Notes under the pieces: generated by a model
The model's input: the letters and a program-made list of their open reading frames with translations, nothing else
Databases searched by the model: none
Told to the model about the DNA's origin: nothing
Shown here: one piece after another, positions 56,898 to 64,000 of the stretch
How the letters are laid out: each line of letters opens with the position of its first letter
Position numbering within the stretch: position 1 is the first letter of the stretch
Assembly (NCBI GenBank): GCA_016748015.1
Contig: JAAOMT010000630.1
Span: 1 to 64,000 of the forward strand
Reading direction: 5' to 3'
DNA from: Geosiphon pyriformis
Lineage: Eukaryota > Glomeromycota > Glomeromycetes > Archaeosporales > Geosiphonaceae
Length of the DNA stretch: 64,000 nucleotides
Position numbers and translations under genes: made by a program

Positions 56898-59800
56898 TTA
56901 TATTTGACTATCGCCCAACATGTCGTCGTGGTCTTCGCTGTCAATGGCCATCGCATCAGAATTCTCTGAAGCACCATGGTTTCTTTTGACCAAGATATCT
57001 CTATTGTCAGGGGTCACAGTGACATCTGCAGTTTCTCCATTACGAATTCCACCGTCTTTGGAATATTATGCACCGATTGAATGAATACAAATTAATAGTT
57101 AAAAAAGGAATAGTTGGGACAGCCAATGGGTAAAGGCAATAATACGTACCAAGGAGAAGTCTACTCAATGGATTCAAAATTTTATGTTTGATTAACCTTG
57201 TAAGAGGTCGAGCTCCATAGATAGGATCATAACCATTTTCTCCGAGCCATTCCAAAGCTTTCTCGTCGAGCCGCAAAGTGATCCGACGATCTTCAAGACG
57301 TTTTGTAGTTCGCTCAATTTGCAATTTGACGATTTCTCGAATATCTGTTTTATATAAATAGTTCTGAGAATAAGTTTGAATTCATAATCAAATGAAGGGA
57401 TCTTGGTAAATAGAATCTAACTAAGTGTTTAAACTTACGTTCACGTCCAAGCGGCGTGAATATAATTATTTCATCTAATCTATTCAAAAATTCTGGGCGA
57501 AAATGTCGTCTTACATCAGCCATGACTGCTGCTTTAGTATTCGAATCAATCGGATTTGTGGTCAGATTATAATCTCCCAAATTACTTAAAATGAAAGAAA
57601 GTTAGAACTCAAAGTAAGGTGGATATAATTTTTTGGTCAAACAGCTTTTCTCAATAATTGTTACCTTGTCATAATGATAACAGTATTGCTAAAATCAACA
57701 TGGCGGCCCTGGCCATCAGTGAGACGACCATCATCTAAAACTTGTAGTAGTATGTTCAATACTTGGACATGCGCCTTTTCAACTTCGTCAAATAATACTA
57801 CACTATATGGACGTCTACGAACGGCTTCTGTGAGTTGGCCACCTTCCTCATGGCCCACATAGCCTGGTGGAGCACCAATCATGCGGGAAACCGAGTGTGA
57901 TTCCATATATTCTGACATATCTATCCTAATCATAAATTTTTCATCATCAAAGAGCTCTTGAGCAAGAGCCTTGCTAAGTTCTGTTTTTCCAACACCAGTT
58001 GGGCCCAAAAACAAGAAACTTCCCAGGGGTTGGTTTTCCCTCGCTAATCCAGCACGACTTCTGAGAACAGCATCTGCAACTGCTTGAACAGCTTCGTCTT
58101 GCCCAATTACTCTTTTGTGAAGCGATTCAGCTAAAGTAAGCAGCCTTTCAGCTTGACTCTTTGAGAGTCGTGATAATGGGATTCCTGTCCATCGAGAAAC
58201 TACTTCCATAATTTGTTCTGGACCAACCACATCGGTAAGAAGATGTTCATCAGGCAAGGAATTTGGATTTGCTGCTCTTTCTTCATCTTGTCTAGTTTTC
58301 TCGGAGGACAATACCTGAATTCTTTGTTCCACTTCGGGAATTGCGTAATAACGAAGGTCTGCTGCTTTATCAACCATATAATTACGTTCAGCCTCCTCAG
58401 CTTTTGCACGCAAATCATCGAGCTTTTGCTTTAGCTGACGTAACTTATCCAGCCGACTTTTATCAAATTCGTATTTAGCTTTGAGTGGCCTTAACTTCTC
58501 TTGAATCGCGGCCATTTCTTCCTTTACCTTATCCAATCTTTGTCGACTTGCTTCGTCTTTTTCTTTGGCAAGAGCTGTAGCTTCTACTTCTAATTGAAGA
58601 TGACGTCTCTCCAACTGATCAATTATTTCAGGTCGAGAGTCGAGCTGCACACGAGTATTGGCACAGGCTTCGTCCATTAAATCAATTGCTTTGTCTGGCA
58701 AAAATCTACTTGTAATATATCGAGCTGATAATTGAGCCGCAGCCACAAGGGCGGCATCCTGAATTTTGACACCGTGGTGAGATTCATAACGCTCCTTAAG
58801 TCCCCGTAAAATACTAATAGTATCAACCACCGAAGGTTCTCCGACTAAAACTTGTTGAAAACGACGCTCAAAAGCTGCATCTTTTTCCACATATTTGCGA
58901 TATTCATTCAAGGTTGTAGCTCCAATACATCGTAATTCACCACGAGCCAACATTGGTTTGAGAAGGTTAGCAGCATCCATGGATCCTTCACCTTTACCAG
59001 CTCCAAGAACTAAATGAATTTCATCAATGAACAGTATAATTCCTTCTTGAGAATCTTTTACTTCTTTCAACACAGATTTCAATCGTTCTTCGAATTCACC
59101 ACGATACTTGGCACCGGCTATACAGTAAAATTTTAATATTATACCATCATTTAATGATAAGAAATCAAATTGAATAGATGGATAATAGTTTAGACAAACT
59201 TACCAATGAGAGCACCCATGTCTAATGAGAAGAGTTTACAGTCAAGAGTACGTGGAACATCTTTTCTAACAATGCGATGGGCAAGACCCTATAATCATAC
59301 CAAAAATGAGAAAGTCATTTTTCAATTTCACAATATCTTATTGAGACCTTTGAAATACCTCAACAATAGCTGTTTTACCGACACCTGGCTCGCCAATCAA
59401 TACAGGATTATTCTGTAATAAGATTAAGTATTATTGATTGCGGATTTTCATACTACAATTCTAAATCTTAATTCTGGCTAACCTTTGTTCTGCGAGACAA
59501 GACACGAATAACCCGACGAATCTCATCATCTCGCCCAATTACTGGATCCAGCTTTCCACTTTTTGCCATTTCAATGAGGTCAATAGCGTATTTGCTAAGA
59601 GCTTCGTAATTCTCATCTGAGCTCTTCGATTCAACGCGTCGATTGCTATTATTTTTGGAAAATCACCAGAGCTAGTGAGATTCTTTCACTGAAGGACATG
59701 TATTTGACTTGCAGCGATGTGGCTATCGAATTCTATTATTTTCTAGAAAATAGGTCAATTTCTTCATATGATCATAAGTGTAACGTGGTTGTTGAGGTAT

Positions 59801-60289
59801 ATACAGTTATACACATAGATGGCTTAAGGAAGTCGATATTGATTATAATTACCCTCTAATTTGAGTGATTGCAATTTCCAGGGTTTTTTTGGTCACTCCA
59901 GCCTCCACAAGTGCTTGCAAGGATTGGGGATCTTCAGTCAAAGCGAGAATAAGGTGATCTTGGGAAATATAAGTATCTTTCTGACGTTGTTGGATATCAT
60001 GAGCAGCTCGAATGACTTTACTGGTTTGTGGGCTTAGAGATAGATCTGTAGGTGGGGGGTCTTGAGAAGGTAGTCTAACACAAATCTTTTTAAAGTTCCT
60101 TTCGGCTGCGGCAGGATCGCCGCCTGCTTTGTTGATTAAACTTTTAAAGAGAGATTCGCCTTCACTATCGTCGAAAAGAGCAACAGCTATGTGAGCTGGA
60201 GCAAGCTGAACATGAGAATGCTCCTTAGCATTATTAAAAGCATTCGCAATTATTTTTTCGGCCTTATCAGTAAAATTATAGTTGTTCAT
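56898..60289 (-). CDS. HSP104: HSP104/ClpB disaggregase, 8 exons, 896 aa
   Basis: This is a hexameric AAA+ ATPase that pulls proteins out of aggregates with Hsp70. Minus-strand exons are 60,289-59,853, 59,645-59,483, 59,412-59,359, 59,288-59,204, 59,117-57,665, 57,584-57,439, 57,344-57,150 and 57,055-56,898 (2,691 nt). All are GT-AG with consistent phase. Seen are the Clp N-domain ([11 protein letters not shown]), Walker A1 GEPGVGKT (207-214), pore-loop Tyr251 (GAKYRG), Walker B1 (DE at 278-279), a coiled-coil middle domain (about 400-530), Walker A2 GPTGVGKT (618-625), pore loop GYVG (Tyr 666) and Walker B2 (DE at 690-691). It is close to the 908 aa of yeast Hsp104. The acidic tail ends DDMLGDSQI rather than the DDLD of yeast. 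The start is MNNYNF; no good heat-shock element was found in the 300 bp upstream. Confidence 0.95.
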
Positions 60290-60672
60290 TTTGGTATTCA
60301 AATGAGGAAAATTTCGTGCATAATATTTAATTGGTAATTCGCCTGGGAATGATAATCAATCTATTAATACTGCGCGACGCAGATCAATAATGCGCAAACC
60401 AAAACAGCCTTGTTATACTCAAAGACAACTTGATCACACGACTAGCCATGTGCACATGAAAATCACATTATTTGACAACCTGGAACCTCAGGTGACTACT
60501 TTTACAAAATTCAGAATGTAGCTACTTTTCTAACAAAAGCTTTATTTGACGTGAAATGGCATTTGTGGTTCCAAATGTAAGAATTAAGTTTACGATTTTG
60601 AAGGTAAATTTATTGGTTTTCACCGTGAAGTTAACTTTTTCAAGTCCAGAAACATGCAAAAGACTCGACTTA
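60290..60672. promoter_or_regulatory. HSP104 upstream region
   Basis: 383 bp separate the HSP104 start codon from the 3' end of the next minus-strand gene, so this must contain the HSP104 promoter. I looked for nTTCnnGAAn arrays and CCCCT/AGGGG stress elements and saw only weak half-matches. Regulation by heat is expected from the family but not shown by the sequence. Confidence 0.4.
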
Positions 60673-61002
60673 TCACTTTGACTCACTTTCACATTGCTCA
60701 TTTTTGACCCCAACTACCATCGAAGAGCTTTCACTTGAATTCGACTGCAATGCTGTTCTAGTTGCCTGTGCCAAAAATGATTTGTTATATCGTGATATCC
60801 ACCCTTGAATTGTTGAGATTTTTGGTACTTCATCTGGTTCCAGTTCACCATTATCTGCAAATTCTTTCAACCTATTATTCATCTCTTTAGCTGTCATCCG
60901 ATCTTCAGCATGTATATTTCCAAGCAAGAACATTTGTTCAAGCATTTGTTTGATTGCATCCGACATTCGTTTGCCTCCACCTCGATTACCGAATACCGCG
61001 TT
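60673..61002 (-). CDS. Unrecognised protein, C-terminal part (5' part lost in gap)
   Basis: The minus-strand frame runs out of the assembly gap and ends in TGA at 60,675-60,673. It encodes NAVFGNRGGGKRMSDAIKQM, then MTAKEMNNRLKEFADNGELE and VPKISTIQGWISRYNKSF, with a Ser-rich tail. The Lys/Glu helical character and the ISTIQGWISRY segment recall a C-terminal module I associate with lineage-specific proteins of arbuscular mycorrhizal fungi, of unknown function. Whether it belongs to the same gene as 61,489-62,038 cannot be decided. Confidence 0.55.
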   Translation of the reverse strand, partial: NAVFGNRGGGKRMSDAIKQMLEQMFLLGNIHAEDRMTAKEMNNRLKEFADNGELEPDEVPKISTIQGWISRYNKSFLAQATRTALQSNSSESSSMVVGVKNEQCESESK

Positions 61003-61488
61003 NNNNNNNNNNNNNNNNNNNNNNNNNNNNNNNNNNNNNNNNNNNNNNNNNNNNNNNNNNNNNNNNNNNNNNNNNNNNNNNNNNNNNNNNNNNNNNNNNN
61101 NNNNNNNNNNNNNNNNNNNNNNNNNNNNNNNNNNNNNNNNNNNNNNNNNNNNNNNNNNNNNNNNNNNNNNNNNNNNNNNNNNNNNNNNNNNNNNNNNNNN
61201 NNNNNNNNNNNNNNNNNNNNNNNNNNNNNNNNNNNNNNNNNNNNNNNNNNNNNNNNNNNNNNNNNNNNNNNNNNNNNNNNNNNNNNNNNNNNNNNNNNNN
61301 NNNNNNNNNNNNNNNNNNNNNNNNNNNNNNNNNNNNNNNNNNNNNNNNNNNNNNNNNNNNNNNNNNNNNNNNNNNNNNNNNNNNNNNNNNNNNNNNNNNN
61401 NNNNNNNNNNNNNNNNNNNNNNNNNNNNNNNNNNNNNNNNNNNNNNNNNNNNNNNNNNNNNNNNNNNNNNNNNNNNNNNNNNNNNNNN
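61003..61488. other. Assembly gap (N run)
   Basis: 486 undetermined bases. Reading frames that appear to cross it have no evidential value. Confidence 0.99.
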
Positions 61489-62038
61489 ATCAAGAATAAA
61501 TGTGTTACCATTTATTTGTTGTAGTGCCAGAGTTCTTTGACCTTTTTTTGTTAACACAGATGAAATAAAGCCATCAGTTCCAGAAGTCCCAATTGTCGAT
61601 ACAACTACTATATTTTTTCCAATCTTAAGAAAAATAGGTCTGAATATGACTCCAATTAATATCTTTTCGACTATATTGTTATCATTGAAACCAAGAGCAG
61701 CTGGTCCAGAGTATGCTGTTTTTTTTTCCAAAAATATTATGATATACATTATTAATTGCTTTAGATGAAGTTGGAAAAATCTTACTAGTTTCACTTCCAC
61801 TAGTACAAACAAATCCTGGTTGTAATGGATTTTCCTCATTTTGAACAACTGTTATAATAAATTGACGTTGATTGAGCACACTGCTAACACGCATATAGAG
61901 TCGGTATGGTATAGATAAAGAAGTAGTATTGTCATTTTCTAACCACCGGGGCACCCACCAATTACGAGCATAAGGACCATAGTTTTTAAAGGTAAGTTTT
62001 GCATGTTTAATAGTAGTTGTAAGAACCAGAATTGGCAT
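61489..62038 (-). CDS. Unrecognised protein, N-terminal part, one apparent frameshift
   Basis: ATG at 62,038 on the minus strand gives MPILVLTTTIKHAKLTFKNY, then NWWVPRWLENDN, SIPYRLYMRVSSVLNQRQF and AINNVYHNIFGKK. After that the frame changes, and similarity of style continues in the next frame as TAYSGPAALGFNDNNIVEKI to NGNTFILD at the gap. The break falls in a run of nine A (minus strand; plus-strand T run ending near 61,728), where eight would keep one frame. This is probably a sequencing or assembly error, otherwise a disabled gene. Function unknown. Divergent from PRP18 with 197 bp between the start codons. Confidence 0.6.
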
Positions 62039-62235
62039 TTATACTTGAGAATTTTTCACTAATTAAATAGACGTCACATTTTTCTATTTAATGTTGATCA
62101 TTTTATACTCCTAACTGGCAAATTATCAATCAAGGTCTGGTATTTAATTGCGTAATTGGAGCCAATCACAGAAGTCTATCAAACCCATTTTGTCGTATTA
62201 AACAACTTAATAATCTCAGTTCTCATACAAGTGTA
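62039..62235. promoter_or_regulatory. Shared divergent promoter region (unknown gene and PRP18)
   Basis: 197 bp between two divergent start codons, so both promoters should lie here. No specific factor sites were recognised. Confidence 0.45.
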
Positions 62236-63968
62236 ATGGATTTATTGAAGGCTGAAATTGATAAGAAACGTAAGATTTTTGAGGCAGTTCACGCCGATGA
62301 GGGTCCCAAAAAAAAGAAATATGTTCGCCGTGCAGATCTTGAAAAAGTAAGAGAACAACAATATTTGGAAAAACAAGCAGAGCAGCACCGAAAACGTCAG
62401 GTAGCTAGGTAACACTCGTTTAGTCAAATTCCCATAATCCATAGATAATGGAAGTTCCGAAATTTTTTCTTATAGGAAAAACAATCAGAGAAAAGTCGCA
62501 TGGTAAACGCTTTATTTTCTCATTATTTTTATCGCATCCTCAACTTACCTTTGAATCATTTCGATGTTAACCGAAAATTTATAGTTTACATCAATTTCTG
62601 AACAAGAAAAGCCTGAAAGATCAACCTCTGATGGCGAGGTTCCGAAAGATGAGGTAAGCTACACAAAAACGAAAATTTTGTCTTTTAATTTATTCAAGAT
62701 TCTCTATGTTATTTTATTAGGAGGAAATAAGTGATGCCTTTAACATAATGCCCGAAGAGGTGATACGTCGTCTTCGCGCTAAGGGGCAACCAATACGCCT
62801 TTTTGGTGAGACTGATAAAGAAAGAAAAATTCGTTTGCGTGCCATTGAATTAATTGAAGAACGATCAGAAGTGAGATTGTGACCCTTTTGTAGTATTATT
62901 TTATTCCGCAGATCTAATAAAAATTATTAATGATAGGGCCAACGCAATGACTTTATGAGAACATTGGAAGAGATGGAAACTGGTCTTGATTTGGAAGCAC
63001 TTAAAAAACAACTAGATCATGTAAATGAAGAACAGAGTGGCATTTCATCGAAAAAGAAGATCATCGAGGATTCAGCACTGGTATTGTTTATGTCTTCATT
63101 AATAGGTATTTTTAATTATGGGAAAGATTTTTCTGCTTACTCTAGTTTTCTTTCCCAGGATACGTCTTTGATCAGCATAGATCTTTTAGATAAGGACCCA
63201 GATAAACTCTACGTTCTTATATATACTTTTTTCAAGGTAAATCACAAAATAGTCGCTAAAACTTGGGATTGTAAAATCCTTATAAATTATGTTATTTATA
63301 GCGACTTCTACGAGAATGGGAACAAGAGATGAATAATCGTCCGGATAACATTAAGAGAAGTACTCAAGGAAAATTGGCAGCAGCCATTCAACGACAGACC
63401 AATGAATATTTACAACCTTTTTTCAGATTGCTTAAAAAGAAAGTAAGTAATTTCAAAAAAGGAAACACAATATTTAGTCGATTTTTTTCTAATTGACTGC
63501 AATATCATTGGGCGTAGTCGATTGAACCTGATGTGCTTGCACGTGTCACTGAGATCTCGCATTTTATGCAAAAGCGAGAGTATATAAATGCAAGTGACGC
63601 GTATTTACGGCTATCGATTGGTAATGCTCCATGGCCAATTGGTATGTAGAGATATCAAAATTTTATGTATCCTTAACTTCAGCATTGGCTCAATTTTTAA
63701 TATTTATTTTTTCAAATAGGAGTTACTATGGTTGGGTGAATATTAAAAAAATTTGAACAGTTCAAAATCTTGAATATATGGAAACGACATTAATATGATT
63801 TTTTTTAGTATTCATGAACGGTCAGCTCGGGAAAAAATTTTTTCAGCACAAGTGGCTCATGTTTTAAACGATGAAACGACCAGAAAGTGGATTCAATCCA
63901 TCAAACGATTGTTAAGTTTTTGTCAGACTAAATATCCCCCAGATGATAACGCTCAATTGATGGGCTGA
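62236..63968 (+). CDS. PRP18: Pre-mRNA-splicing factor 18, 10 exons, 357 aa
   Basis: A nuclear factor for the second catalytic step of splicing that stabilises the 3' splice site with Slu7. Exons are 62,236-62,400, 62,476-62,502, 62,585-62,653, 62,721-62,870, 62,937-63,080, 63,159-63,236, 63,302-63,442, 63,518-63,641, 63,720-63,735 and 63,809-63,968 (1,074 nt). All are GT-AG with consistent phases. It starts MDLLKAEIDKKRKIFEA. Exon 4 carries the SFM/PRP4-like motif (IMPEEVIRRLRAKGQPIRLF, about residues 91-128). The C-terminal helical domain (about 190-345) ends with [21 protein letters not shown] and IHERSAREKIF. Human PRPF18 is 342 aa. Exon 9 is only 16 nt. The intron at 63,081-63,158 is in frame without a stop, so retention would insert 26 residues. 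Confidence 0.95.
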
Positions 63969-64000
63969 CATGTGGTCTGTTAGAGTCATTTATATCTAGT

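Noticed and set aside
60290-60672. Heat-shock element upstream of HSP104
   Set aside because: Only single or imperfect boxes were found. No three-box nTTCnnGAAnnTTCn array is visible.
60894-61848. Long open frames crossing 61,003-61,488 on both strands
   Set aside because: They exist only because undetermined bases cannot contain stops.

Overview
The window looks like a piece of the AT-rich, transposon-packed nuclear genome of a fungus, most likely an arbuscular mycorrhizal fungus (Glomeromycotina). The reasons are the base composition (long stretches of nearly pure A/T), short 56-87 nt spliceosomal introns, fungal-type HSP104, PRP18 and TFIIIC genes, and Ty3/Gypsy and LINE families that resemble ones I remember from Rhizophagus/Gigaspora-type genomes. 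The genus is an inference from memory; no search was run.

Layout. 1-440: AT-rich flank with a 20-bp tandem repeat. 441-31,030: a nested transposon block. It holds a 5'-truncated Gypsy copy E1 (+), a Gypsy copy E2 (-) broken by E1, a full-length LTR-to-LTR Gypsy copy E3 (+, 15,369-25,439), and four pieces of a LINE ORF1-type repeat (A and B, the two halves of one copy split by E3; C; D). E1, E2 and E3 are one family. Its pol carries an extra cysteine-rich region and a dUTPase domain between protease and reverse transcriptase, and a long extension after integrase. 31,030-37,330: an island of host genes, with MIOX (myo-inositol oxygenase, -) divergent from a TFIIIC triple-barrel subunit gene (+). 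37,330-56,880: an older transposon graveyard with degraded LINE ORF2 3' ends (E, F), old Gypsy LTRs and fragments (E5, E6), and a younger Gypsy of a second family (E4, 43,337-51,015) inserted inside E5 with matching 4-bp flanks. 56,898-63,968: host genes, with HSP104 (-, 8 exons), an unrecognised gene or genes (-) around a 486-base assembly gap, and PRP18 (+, 10 exons).

All transposon ORFs are broken. The breaks are mostly stops that one C-to-T or G-to-A change would make from CAA, CAG, CGA or TGG, which points to cytosine-methylation-type decay. The four recognised host reading frames splice cleanly: MIOX 300 aa, TFIIIC subunit about 544 aa, HSP104 896 aa, PRP18 357 aa. Exon boundaries were worked out by hand from GT/AG sites and reading phase.

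The host genes are unrelated housekeeping or metabolic functions and do not form a pathway: protein disaggregation, splicing step two, RNA polymerase III initiation and inositol catabolism. The most unusual content is the dUTPase-bearing Gypsy family, its heat-shock-element-like LTR repeats, and the ORF1-only LINE derivatives that share a 3' end with the ORF2-bearing LINEs.
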